DNA from: Nemania diffusa
Lineage: Eukaryota; Ascomycota; Sordariomycetes; Xylariales; Xylariaceae
Length of the DNA: 64,000 nt
Assembly: GCA_038501195.1 (NCBI GenBank)
Contig: JBBPUQ010000004.1
Span: forward strand, 3,610,001 to 3,674,000
Reading direction: 5' to 3'
Shown here one piece after another: positions 44,623 to 56,732 of this stretch (positions are counted from its first letter, which is position 1; the number at the start of each line of letters is the position of its first letter). Below the pieces are notes generated by a model. That model was not told where the DNA came from and made no database searches. It saw only the letters and a list, made by a program, of their open reading frames with translations. A program made the translations under genes and the position numbers.

Positions 44623-46839
44623 TCTTCCAGATGTAAATGGCTCCAAGTGTGATGGAATTAGACCAGCGTATGATAGATGAGATCCAAGTAGCTCTTTGAG
44701 TACGTTTGTCGGAGTTGATTGTCAAGATCTGGAGACTCAGACCAAAAGGCTCGGGAGTCGATTGCAAATTATAAAGAAAATAGAGTAAGAAGCCTTGCTT
44801 GGGGGGTGATGTACGAAGAGTGCACGGTACCGATGGCTGAGGTCAGTGAAGTGGTGAAAAAGAAAGAGGGTTAGCGGTCGAGCTGGCGACGTTGTGGTCA
44901 TAACGAAGCCATTTTAAAGACATCCATCTTGACGAGACTTTTAGATATCATGTTTGTTGTTCCGGTGGGTTAGGGGAAATGTGCAGGGGGTGATGGGTCA
45001 ATGTACTCATGTGTAATGGGCAATGTTGAAGGTAGGGAGAGAGAATATTTATTATTGCAGGTGGTGTTTATCAAGCTAGGTAAGTACAGTAGGTATGTAC
45101 GTAGGTAGCCAGCTAATAAGGTAGCATGGGGACGCGTGCTGAGCTACCCGCCTGAACTAGCGGCTCTACGTAGTAATAAGGTTCATTGCCCACTTGCACT
45201 ATCAAAACTGCCCTAGACTGAGCATTTACCAGTTTAGGTGCTGAATCTAGCTAGGTATGCGTAATAGAAATTGGAACTGTAAGAGCCTCCCGTGGAAGCT
45301 ACCCTACGTGCATTTGTACACACACAATATATACCGTACTGGTATCAAGAGGTACTCATACATCACTCCATCACACCCTCCATACCTGGTACACGGATAC
45401 AATATTGTCAAGTACACCTAACAAACATCACGCCGTTTCAATATTAATATTGTCACAATGTACCGGTCCTTATTAACATGTGTACATGTGACTAGACCCA
45501 CACATATGCCGTACCAGTTGAATTCTTAGGGGAAGTAAAGCAGACCTGCCCGGGCCGTATGAGCAGCCTCACCTGCCTACATATGCGATGTACCTATGCG
45601 TACTCCCCTGTGGAGTCCCTACCAAAAAAAAATTAGAGGACTACAGAGTACCTTAGCTAGGTATGTAGGTACACATACGCATAGCGCTAATAGGATTCGA
45701 ACCTAACTCCGTTTAAACTTGGATACCTATGTAGGTACCGTAACAGGCTCCTCTCCATCAGGTAGCTTAGGTAGTATCTAAAACTTGACAAACCTATGAC
45801 AGCTACCTGCTTGTTAACTCCTACATACAGGTAGATGTATACTTACTTAAGTGGAGATACTAGGTTATGAGACAGGTATGAAGGGGCCAGCCATTATCAA
45901 ATAGATAGCAAACGAAACACCACGATTATGTTTCGGAGATGGTAATAGCTTGCACAAGTGCTAGCAGCTGTCACAAGCCCTAAAAACATTAGAGGCTGTA
46001 CTGGTTAAAACGCCTACACCGAGTACGTATATTTAGTTTCCGGTGGGAAGTGTACCTACCTAAGAACACTGTAACCTGTAGGTACCTATATTAGGTACAT
46101 GGAGGTAGTGATGATGCTGAGATACGGTACCCACCTCCATCGCTCAAATTAGATCCGACAAGTTACACCTAACATTGATGGTACCTTAGGGAGTCTAGAT
46201 CTATCTAACCTACTACAAGGTAGGTATTATTCATTAATAAAGGGTCGATACAATACAGGCTACTAATCTCGTCATCTTGCTTCGCCTTCGTACTAAAATA
46301 CTTACAACAAAGTTCGGGTAGGTAGTCGAATATCCCCAACTTACACATCGATCGCCCTTCTCGATTAAGGTTATAGTTGACTTTTATGCATAATGGTCCG
46401 AATCCGTTGATGCCGGGCTCTATAACACACGTGGCAAGTGCCTAGATAGGTAGGTTGGTACGTATATGTACGCATAAGTAGGAGGTCACACCCTACCTAC
46501 CAAGAGTCGACAGTTAACAGTGTAAAGAGGGAAAGTCTATAGTCTATCGGACCTATCTTATTCTATTCTATTTCCATATTATTAAAACATAAATCGGGAG
46601 AAATGACCCACAACCTCTATAACCTAACGCCGCAGCCAGTCTCTGTCCGCGGGGACATCCCTATAGCTATATGCTGTATGCAAGAACGAAACTTATCCAC
46701 CTCCTCTACATATGTACCTAGACAGGCAGTGTCATGTGTGCGCGTGCGCGTGCGCAGTATGCAGGTAGGTGCCCTGGCCTGGATACCGCCCTGGTTACGC
46801 TCGCTGCACAACACCTGATTGTCTCCATCCAAATGTGGT
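44623..46839. other. 2.2-kb intergenic region dense in TAGGTA/TACCTA motifs
   Basis: No gene supported. Many copies of GTAGGTA, TACCTA and GGTACCTA lie between 45,070 and 46,460. A GGTTCGAATCC-type box occurs on the minus strand near 45,690-45,703, but no tRNA can be folded around it by eye. Confidence 0.55.
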
Positions 46840-48261
46840 TTACAGAAATGCCGGGATCTCCATCTTTCCCCGGCCGCCGAATCTCTCTCCCATCGGCCTG
46901 GCGGGAATCCCAGCCAGGGTCTGGTCCACGAGCGCTGCAACGTCTTGGGCACATCCAAAAGACAAGCTCCAGCCAGCCCCTCCATGGCCGTAGGAATGGA
47001 CAATCTTGCTTCCTGTTCTCCGAAGTTCCCGCTCTACGCGCACGTTGGACCCCCTGAAAGGCCGCAACCCCTGGGCTAATGGGTAATCCGCGTCGAGTTG
47101 GGCATCTTTGAGTCCAGGCAAGAACCTCTCGCATCTTTCTCGCATCCTGCGAATTATTGGGCTTTCTAACGTCAGATCCAGATCCCATTTATGGGCCTCG
47201 GTAATCCCGCCGATTAGGAGAATGTTATCATTTCGGGGCACCAGGAAGACAATTTCATTTGATGTGTGGGCCGCATCTGCCGTAATCGTCAAGGCGGCGT
47301 TTACTTTAGGAAATGCCGTGCCGTCGTTAATGACTCGGATAAGACCTCCCCTGATAGGGTACACGGACTTATCGCCTGCGAGCGTCGAGCTTTGCAGCCC
47401 AGCACAGTTCACAATAACGTCGGCGTTGAACCGCTCTCGCAATGAGTCTTCGATATTAACGAGGTCATCTTCGATGGTTTCGGTGACAAACTTGGCCCCC
47501 TTTCTTTCGACAAGCGATGTCAGCCAGTGCATGGCCTTGTCAGTATCAATAATGGGGGCCATTAGTTCGTAGGCGTCGACAGCTCCGTACGATGGGTCGA
47601 TTCCCCGATCCTCGATGATGTCAGCTCCTCGGTAAAAGCCCCTAACGCCGCTTGCCATGAGCTCGGCCATCTTAGAAGACTGTTTAGGATCCTTCTCGAC
47701 GGCCTCGAGGAAGAAGAAATCTGATGGCATCATACGCACACCCGATTCTTGGCTCAGACTTGGAATAGAGGCAATTGCGTCCCATATGTGATAAGCAGTC
47801 ATGCACCACTTCTTCGAGTGGGCTAAGGAGATGGCATCTGTGTGCTGGCCGCATACTGCAGGTGGGAATTCCCAAAGGGCTCCCGCTATTTGCGAGGTCA
47901 AGCGTTGCTCATCACTGACCCACGCTTTACTCAGTATTGTGACGCGATAGCCACGATCTAATAGGACCCACGATCTACCGAGGAAGCACAGGTTAGTATG
48001 AACTTCCTTGGAACTCTCTCTCCCATGATTCAATCATCTTGTCATTGGGCTGGTCACATTTCGCCCAACACTGTGCTTATACTACCATCGCCACCAAAAA
48101 AAAAAAAAAAAGGTCTTGGGAAGAGCCAAGATTGGAACTTTAACTTACGACACAAGGCCAATGACCCCCCCTCCTATGACGAGAATATGGGGTGATCTGC
48201 TCGATGGCTGTCTAAGAGGTTGGCCTAGAGGCGAAATATCTCTTCCAAGAGTGAGAGGCAT
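46840..48261 (-). CDS. FAD-dependent D-amino-acid oxidase
   Basis: Oxidises D-amino acids to 2-oxo acids with release of ammonia and hydrogen peroxide. Exons 48261-48149 and 47974-46840; intron GTAAGT to CGGTAG, containing a T16 run; 415 aa. HILVIGGGVIGLV (residues 25-37) is the FAD dinucleotide-binding GxGxxG. RGYRVTILSKAW and SQIAGALWEFPPAVCGQHTD follow, as in fungal enzymes. The signature IVHSYGHGGAGWSLSFGCA near the C-terminus is intact. The C-terminus (IPAFL) is not a canonical peroxisomal SKL-type signal, unlike many D-amino-acid oxidases. The N-terminus has a 24-residue extension before the FAD motif. D-aspartate oxidase is an alternative specificity. Confidence 0.92.
48096..48111 (+). 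repeat. A16 homopolymer inside the oxidase intron
   Basis: Sixteen A on the plus strand (T16 in the sense strand) within the single intron of the D-amino-acid oxidase gene. Confidence 0.9.
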
Positions 48262-50847
48262 GTTTGGTTGTTTATTGAAATTCTGGATTGATATATGAAA
48301 GAGGTGTGCAAGAAATGTCTAGTAAGTTTTCTTTTTCAGTTTGGAAGACAACGGTGCTCAAAAATATTCTTACAATGTTCATGGCAATCCAACTCGTGTG
48401 GAATGGGAGTTCATATATACACATATATATATATAAATAGGCTGACGAATTTACCTAAGCTGTCACCAACTTGCTTACCCAGGTATTTTCCCTAAAGAGA
48501 CCCTCTTACGAACCGAGTTACTAGAGTATTACTTTTTGCTTGCACCGAAGCCGCTACGTGGTACGAAGTGAAGTACCATTTGTCACGAGTATTCTATCCA
48601 TCTGTGAATCTCTCTCTCCTTAGTCTCCCCTCAGCATGCCGCTAGTCTATGATAAGCAGTAATTTAAATAGAAATAAGTTGCTGACTCAAAGCCAAGTTA
48701 CATCATAGAGCCATTACTCACCTAGTTCGCAATGTAGGCAAGTAAGTATCTGGTACGTCTAATCAATACCCATTTGAAGGAAAGGTCCTATCTCCAATCT
48801 GTTGCCGGGCCGGCTGTATGCTGCTCGGTAGTTAGACCGAACAAGCTGGCTTTCAACCAGCTTTGGGGCCTGCAACAAACCACTACCCGAAGCAAACTGT
48901 TAGAGAGGCCTGCATAATTCAGAGACTTGTGCTCTAAGGTACCGATGGATCAGGACCTGCTACGAGTTGGCTCCCTTTGCTCAACTGAAACCACATCAAC
49001 TAAAAACATGGGGCCGTGACTATAATTCGATGTTATTTCCAGACTTTGACAAGACAGGCTGGGGCTCTATGCATTTAATGTTGCCTGAAGGTCTCGTGTG
49101 CGTCTTGCTGATATTAACCTTGCGTTTCATTCGTCGTATCCGGCAATAAACTAGGTAACCGCACTTGAACGGCCAACACCGCCTTACACGGATGTATGAT
49201 ATAGTACCAAGACTAGATGACGAGTCATCACATCCACCCTCCCTCGGGACCTTTTGTCAAACGCAATTCGATCTAACAGGACAATAATTTCTTTCATTCG
49301 GCCTTGTCTCGCTCTCGATTTTTCTTATCAGTACCTCTATCTGGTCCGGGGGTTTGAGCAAAGTAAGCATCCTGTAAGTTACATCTTGATAACCCCCCAA
49401 CTCAGCCTCACAGAGTATCAAGTTGTAGATGTGTTCTAATTTTTAATTGCTTGTTCGTTCATCTCATATTGGAGGCAAACGGCATTGATTTCGCTACGCT
49501 CTTGCAACACGGGCTTCCAGTGTGAGCAATCGCGTGTGACACTGCCTTGCAGTGGTGCAACTCTATTCCAGTGTTTTCTCATGGTAAGTTGGGTTTAGCA
49601 GTTACACAACTCGGGACGGGAGACGTGTTGAATAAGGCCGAGCCGGATCAGTGAGGATGGGTTACATAGATGAAATTACGGTCGACGGCTGACCGCTCAT
49701 TTACTACCTTCCGCCTATACCCACGCTTCCGACGCAAATCCTCAAGAAGTAAAATAAGAAAACAAACTGGAGATCCATCTGTGATCCGTCAATATGAGCT
49801 TACAACTGCCAATTAGGGCTTTACGGGCTTTAGCACTGTATGACAACCTTCGGCTGACAATGGTTCTTACGTATTCTTAGTATGAAATCTGACTAGATAG
49901 CCGCCATTTGACTCGCCGGTATCCGCCGGTACGTCACTTGATCACCAAGACGTCTACGAGAGTGCCCCTCGCTCCAATCGTATATAAACATCGCCCTATG
50001 TATGTCTCGCTTTATATACCCGTAAAGGTGATGCTGCCAGTACTCATAACTGACGTGACTACTCTTTGAAGCCAACACGGCGCCGAGGAACGTCGGTATG
50101 AACTGACCTTGGCATTGTCACACCTCCTCGTTAAGTCGGCAATCCTTTGGGTTTACACACGTGGCATCTCTGTGGTCGCGAATGCGGCTTAGATCGGTTG
50201 GTGGCCGGAGGCAAGGCAGGCAGTCTCGGCCTCTTCTACTCGATCTAGATGTGAGGATGCAAGGCAAAGCTTTCATTCGCTGTGTGGTTCTCAGAAACCC
50301 ATTTTATGAAACGGCCCCCAAAAGGATAGTAAAAACGTGCCAATAACGTGCCTAGCCATATCGCTGGGTGCGAGGTTACAAGCATTTCGGTAAAATCCTG
50401 CTCACAGGACTCGGCGGCTGTGTAGGGTGGGGGTTTCATTCGGTCTACCAGCCCCAACATCGCTTGGGAGCCTCATTGATAAACATACGATGCACCGATT
50501 CCACCATGAAGTGTCAAATGAGAACAAATGCGGAGAAAGAGGATTGACCTAGGCCTCATGCAGTGAACTTTTACGAAGTACGAATCAAGAACACAATCCT
50601 TTTTGTCTTTGCCGCAATAACACCACAGAATTGCACGAGTTCTATTATTGGAAGAAATATTGCAGCTACAGTCTTGTCAAAATAGCATCGGAGGGGGGAA
50701 ATTGTCTCGGAGGCATTACCATATTAGGTACAACTTTTACTCGTACACTCGATATGCCCTTAATTGCCTCCGGCAAGGTTGACTGTCTATTAAAACTAAC
50801 TTACCTAATTATTTGGGAGCCTCTTCTAAGGAGAGAACCTTAAGTAC
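48262..50847. other. 2.6-kb intergenic region, nothing recognised
   Basis: Promoter of the oxidase at the left. Frames up to 71 codons are seen but none looks coding. A TATATATATATA stretch is near 48,423-48,434. Confidence 0.5.
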
Positions 50848-51537
50848 CTAAGCTTGGCCAATAGGGTATCCGTCGTCACCGGGCCGATAAAGCTCTACCA
50901 CGAGATGAAGCACGGGGCTGTTAACAGTCATTGCACCGGTTGGCGACAGGCCCATTGAGATGAAGATGAATTTCTTGATCTTCGCACCTCCCATCTCCTT
51001 TTCATACTGGCGCAAGAGGGCTTGGATGCCCCGCGTGAACGGGTTACTCATTATGGCACTGTCAAATCCGGCATCCGTCGGGAGGAACTCCACCGTTCCG
51101 GCCCGAGTGAAGTCGGTACCCGCCTTTATGAAGCACAGCATAAACGCTCCGCGGGTGGTTATATTAACAATGCCCTTGGTAGCGATGTACCGCAGGGTCC
51201 TTAAGTCGCCACCAGCCGCGAGATAATTATCGACTATCATGTCACGATATCGCATGAGGGTTATTCGCTCAGCGTCTATCTCATCACCTTCGGTTAGAAA
51301 GACGGCCTCCGTAACGTAGGCCTTGAGCGAAGTTGATACAATATAGTAACAGAGCTCTCGGTCCGGGTCGCTGATACTGTAGCCGGCCCAAGAGGCCCTA
51401 GACGTTCCCTTGCTAATTGCCTCGATATACGGCTCAATGAAATCCACTTCTCTAGTCGCATACTTGTCGATGTCACGAACAAGATTAAAATCGGAGATGG
51501 TTTGGCGCAATGCTGGCCATTTTCCAGGGTTCCCCAT
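50848..51537 (-). CDS. Unrecognised 229-aa protein
   Basis: Single exon. Start at the ATG at 51537 (MGNPGKWPALRQ); the frame upstream has only a GTG. No signal peptide. The sequence has mixed alpha/beta character with conserved-looking segments: EVDFIEPYIEAIS, ELCYYIVSTSLKAYV, ERITLMRYRDMIVDNYLAAGG and FIFISMGLSPTG. It is coding by composition: about 230 codons open with no low complexity. Upstream, TTTTTATAC (51,662-51,670) could act as a TATA element. It lies alone in about 5 kb of otherwise gene-free DNA. No family recognised. Confidence 0.65.
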   Translation of the reverse strand: MGNPGKWPALRQTISDFNLVRDIDKYATREVDFIEPYIEAISKGTSRASWAGYSISDPDRELCYYIVSTSLKAYVTEAVFLTEGDEIDAERITLMRYRDMIVDNYLAAGGDLRTLRYIATKGIVNITTRGAFMLCFIKAGTDFTRAGTVEFLPTDAGFDSAIMSNPFTRGIQALLRQYEKEMGGAKIKKFIFISMGLSPTGAMTVNSPVLHLVVELYRPGDDGYPIGQA

Positions 51538-53683
51538 GTTTTTTTCTTGCTTTCTCTTATTCGGATAGCTGGTGCTTTGTGAAAACCAGTGTGCCTTGTA
51601 AGGGACTGTTTGTTTGTCGAAGGCATATGAAATAAAATGCACCGCGATGAAAGAAGTTAGCTCTTTTTATACAGGCTCTAAAACACCTAATGTTCTAAAC
51701 AATGCAGTCGATTCAAGCCAGATATTCTGATATTGATGTCACTATGCCTGATTGAAGGAGCCGCCATGATTACTCTTATGAAACAACAAGGCTGATTCAA
51801 GAGTAAGATAGGCAACAGCAGTAGTTGAGAACATAACACAGTAGGAAAAGATACTGCGGAGAATCGAACCAGATTGAGAATGCTCGAACTACGTCCCTAT
51901 CCTAATACTTCTCACCCCATACTCTCGATCTTTCTTTCCCCAACCCCTAGATGCTTAATAACCTTCATGGAAGCACATGCTATTATTCTAGTCCCCACCC
52001 CCAAAGCACAATCTCACTCAAAACCTTCTAGAAGATTTTGCCGCTTATAGCTAAGCTTTTTCATGTCACTTGACAAGGCATCTTCCAAGCCTCACCGGTC
52101 AACTAATCCCCGGTCGATGACGTGCCAACGTCCTCGGGCTTCACCGCTGCAGCTTACCGAACATATGTTTATATATATATAGTCAAGTCATACCGTTCAT
52201 CTCACTTTGCATGAGTCTGGTGCCATAGTGAGCGAGTATGATATGACCCACGATGTTGCAGCGTCAGCTGAATAGGCGGAGTTGGGGAGTGCCGGTCCGC
52301 GGCCAACCGAGCTGAGTCATTCGGCGGTCTTACGGGCTTCAAACCCGAGATTTATATCTCCGGGCGGGTATAAAAAGGGGTTTCCCGTAGGCGGGAGTAT
52401 TAAAAAGTATGCATAAGTAGATATCTCTCTAGACTGGATGTTTAAAACATCCCAATAGGAACGTGCATGTCCGCCCTGCTGTGCGGCATACCGCCACTAT
52501 CCCTAAAACCTGGGGTTGGACCTGTGATAGGGCTGATACTACGCTAGCTACAGGGGAGTTGCCGAAACGAAATACGAATCCTGGCGGCTTAGCTACCCTA
52601 CCTAGTCTACCGTATTAACGTATTATTAACGCGACTTACAGTACGCAGGGCCTACCTAGGCGTAAACTCCCCTATCAGGTTATTGACATAGAAATAGAAC
52701 CTGACTAAGTGTCGGCTACAGTATATTATTTCTTATAAATAATCCTTGCTTTAGTAGGGTATAAAAATATCAGTTATTTGTTGGTTTACTGTATGGATAG
52801 GTATGTTCAATTAAGTAGTGTAAAAGGCGGCACTATATTAGGTATGCTAAACAATTGTAGAAGTTTAGCCACTTCGCTGCGCTGAAATATCACATTATCA
52901 GCTGGAAAATTGTGGCGCAGGCGACTTCTGAGGCCTCAAAAGAGGCAAAGGTTTACGAATAACGCGTATGTACCAATAACATTGAATAGGTACGTAAACA
53001 AAATGCTGACTATATTATGGCTAGAATATGAACTAGAAGTATGTACTGAGGTGAGCTACATTTTTCTTGTTCTCTTTTCCTTGCACAAGTCTTATCGCAC
53101 ATCTACAACCTTTATTTATTCATTGGGTATTTCTTTCATCCTACCTACCGGGTACCTGATGAGTGAGTTCTAATTACAGTACGCAGTAGTAAGTGCCCAG
53201 GTGCTTTTCGGCTGCAACGGCATTCATTGCGTCACTATCCTGGGCTAGGTTGGTACCTACTTTGGACCTAGATCGGTACCGCTCCTATTAACTACCTAGG
53301 TAGGTACCACACCCCACCTGTCGGTATTCTGTAGGCACTCTCGGTTCTACCCCTCGCCTCCAATTAAAATCATCTGTTCTGGTCAAGCTACCCCGCCATG
53401 TTCTTGAACATCGCATCAGAACCTAAACCTAGCTACCAATTTTGCATCCTTCATGCGCCGCATTCCTTTCTAACAAGTCTTAGACACATCCCCTCCGCTC
53501 TTGACCTTGTTGTGTATGCTCTGCTCACGCCACCTATTTCTCACCGGTAACACGCCTCCCCCTGACAGCAGACACGCACCATCTACCATTAAGTTGTGAT
53601 ACGGCAACGCGCACGGCCGAGACTGAGCGAGATTGAGACTGGGACCGGGACCGAGACAGAGACAAACCTGCATCTTGGGAACC
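51538..53683. other. 2.1-kb intergenic region with a promoter-like patch
   Basis: A patch at 52,310-52,380 contains TGAGTCAT (52313-52320, AP-1/Gcn4-type) and TATAAAAAG (52369-52377), but no convincing frame follows. The final 90 bases before HET-C are a GAGA/GGGACCG purine-rich leader. No gene supported. Confidence 0.5.
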
Positions 53684-56051
53684 ATGGGTCTTCCTCACCT
53701 CGGGTTTGGCAGCACCCTGCTGATTCTGGGATTGATCCTGGTCTTGATGCCCACCAAGGCTGCGGCCTTCGGTGCTGGCAACATCCCATCTATTGCCCAG
53801 GTTGAAGGTCACAACTGGCGTCATGGCGACATTGAGGATATGCTTAAGTAAGCCCCATCACCAACTCTCCCTATCTACCGAGTAAATCGATCCTCTTCTG
53901 ACATGCCATCGCAGGACTATCGCTTTCTTGCATGGCAAGAAGTGGACAACTCTGCTTGTCCAGCGAACCTATTTTGGCAACTGGTTAAGGGACTACTCAC
54001 AGGCTGTCGACGTGGGCAGTCTGAAGGGTGTAAATGCTGAAACAATTCGGATTCTCGTTTGGGTTCTCTCCTTCCTTGCAAATGGTTATGCGACTGAGGA
54101 GTTTGAAGTTACCGCCGAACGACTCGGTGTTTACCGACCAGAGGAGCACATCGATAACCCGCTTGGATATGCAGATGGTAAAGACGCTAGAGAATTTGAC
54201 CCGCGCCTTCGCGGGCCTGTCATGCCTGAGGAAACTGCAATTGACCCGAATACTGGCATGAAGAACTACATCGCAAACGATCACGGTAACTGGGCCACAA
54301 GCACAGGCTATCTTAGGTTCAGTCTTGGGCGCAGTATTCACTTTGGGAGATTGTATACCAATGGTTCTCACAGAGGAAAAGAAGAGGATCTCTGCGAGGC
54401 ATTACGATGTCTTGGGCAAGCGCTTCACTGTATGGAGGACTTCAGTGCTCACAGTAATTACTGTGAATTGGCTCTGCGGGAGCAAGGCTATCATAACGTT
54501 TTCCCTCACTGCGGATCTAACACTGAGATTAACCTTCGTGGCCGCCATGTTTTCCCGCTAGTGACGGGAACTTTTGGCGGTGTTGATTTCCTGCATTCCG
54601 TTTTGGGTGAAGCCAACGATCACTTTACCCAGTCGGAGGTCGATCAACTAGACATTGCTCTAAAGAACTCCCAAAATGAAAATACTAGCGGGCCTAGTGG
54701 CAGTACCGGATCCCGAGGGTTTGGTAGCGACCTCTTTGGAGGTGGAGGCAGCGGAGCCTCTGACTTCATTTCACTTGTTGGCCTACTACCCGGTATAGGA
54801 GGCGGAATGGCGTCCGAAGCAAACGATTTGAAGCGGATGGCCCAGGAACAAGAACGAAGAAATGACCAAAGCAGTGGTTACTCCGGTACAAGGTCGAACG
54901 CTAACATTGTCCCGGGTATGAGTGAAAATTTCGACCCTGTCAAGGTTTCTAAGCAGATCTATCCTATTCTGGCATTTCGCGACAAAATCGTCAAATCAAT
55001 CAACAGGGGAATCGCTAAAATCCCTGGACTTGAGAACCTGCTAGAGAAAATTAGCGAGACGTTGACCGCATTTGTTCTCGGCCTCTTGGCGCCCTTCATC
55101 AGACCTATTATCAATGCGGTCACAAAGGCGCTCAAAGACGGGTCCTCGGGTGTCATTAACGCCAGTGCGCATTCACAGCTGGAGCCTTGGACGAATCCTC
55201 ATTGCACGGATCCAACCCATTCCATGCTCTCCAAAGACCATTTTACCAATGTTCTAAACTCGTGTGCTGGCCGGGTTGCCGCTACCGTTCTCCAATATGT
55301 TGTGCCGTAGGTTATATCTAGCCTCGACTCAGATGCCATGCTAATCTTTTTCTTTAGACGAGTCCTATATGCTTGGGAAAACCCCGGGGTTCCTGTTGAC
55401 GAAGTCGTCAACGATGTTACTAGGGCTTTCCACCACCCAGCCATTCGTGATGAACGTGTCGAGATCCAGAGAGAGATGTTTAATACTGTTCGGAAGTGGG
55501 TGAGCGAGTACCCACGTCGACATGACCTTGATCGTATACTGGGCTCAGAGTCTGTCCGCAATGGAAAGAATCACGTCCAAGCCGGACAGAAAGGCGGCTC
55601 CCATAGCCATTCACATGGCGGCGGAATTTTTGATGGTGGAATCCTTGAACAACTTGGCCATGGGCGACCAAAAGGTTCTCTATGGGACCAGTGCGCAACT
55701 AGGGATTTAGATGCTATGGGCGCCAGACCTGGTGGACGCCCAGAATCCGGTGGTCGCCCAGCATCTGGTGGCCGCCCAACTTCAGGTTATTCTGAACGAC
55801 CAGACCCTGGATACGGTGATCCCGGATACGGTGGACCACCCCAGTCTCATTATCAACCTGGACCCCATTCAGGATACCAAAACCCCGTCCCTCAAGGAGA
55901 GGCTGCGAGTTATTTTGCCAGGCCAGACCAAGCTTACGAGCATCCGAGTCAGGGATACGGCGGTCCTCCCCCGCCGCCTCAAGGTGGCTACCCTCCTTAT
56001 GGACAGCAGCCATGGAGAGGAGGATACGGAAATCCCCCATATCCATATTAA
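53684..56051 (+). CDS. het-c: HET-C heterokaryon incompatibility protein
   Basis: Glycine-rich, secretory-pathway or membrane-associated protein. In Neurospora crassa, alleles differing in a short region trigger non-self recognition after hyphal fusion. Exons 53684-53847, 53915-55306 and 55358-56051; donors GTAAGC and GTAGGT; 749 aa. A signal peptide is visible (residues about 8-28, LGFGSTLLILGLILVLMPTKAAA). The HET-C domain follows: FGAGNIPSIAQVEG, HGDIEDML, YFGNWLRDYSQAVD, EHIDNPLGYAD, HCMEDFSAHSNYCEL and the segment FGGVDFLHSVLGEANDHFTQ, where the allele-specificity region is expected. The C-terminus is Gly/Pro-rich, with GGRP and GYGDP repeats. No HET-domain partner (pin-c type) gene is present in this window. 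Confidence 0.95.
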
Positions 56052-56732
56052 GTAGAATACATGAATGATTGACGGCAAAGCGGCGTTAAGGGTTGCAACG
56101 AACGGAGGATACGATACCTAGAGAGTTCGGGGAGGATGGCGGGGTTGTGTTCCTAATTACCAGCACATGATAATGTATGCTGGGAGCATGTTGGGTGTCA
56201 TCAGTCTCTACTTTTGCCCAGCCCGCTTAAATAGCAAATGAAACTAGCATTTTTCATGATGACTCCGTGCAATATGACTACATATAAATCAAGTGAGATC
56301 ATTCACAAAGGTTCGAATGTATCAAAATCTATGGGCTAGTAGAGTGTCGGAACATCCTACATGGTTGACTTCTTAGTAGGTACAAAGCAAAAGATTAAGC
56401 ATTCTGCTTAGCTTAATAATGATACATATTTTTAGGTGACAGGAAATCCTTTGTATTGTATGTTGATAAAGGCATAGTGTGCCTGGGCCGTGTTGAAAGA
56501 ATTTGTGATAGAAAACAGCTTTTGTGGTCTAATACAAGACAATAAACAGTCAGATAAATAGCAACACTGTTCTTTAACACAATGCTGGGAGCATATGCAT
56601 AAATATATCTAACCACTGTCTACCTGTGCTACATTTTTTCCTCTATAAAATCACTTTCACTTCGCATTGACTCAGAATCATTTAACGCTAAACAAGAAGA
56701 AAGGCATCACCATTACTTACATTTCTAGCAAA
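56052..56732. other. Intergenic, nothing recognised
   Basis: 681 bases, AT-leaning. 3' flank of het-c and promoter of the next small gene. Confidence 0.5.

Noticed and set aside
45685..45710. GGTTCGAATCC-like tRNA B box on the minus strand
   Set aside because: No matching A box or acceptor and anticodon stems could be paired around it, and the T stem is imperfect.
51855..51885. GGTTCGATTC-like tRNA 3' end on the minus strand
   Set aside because: The T stem does not pair and no cloverleaf is visible upstream.
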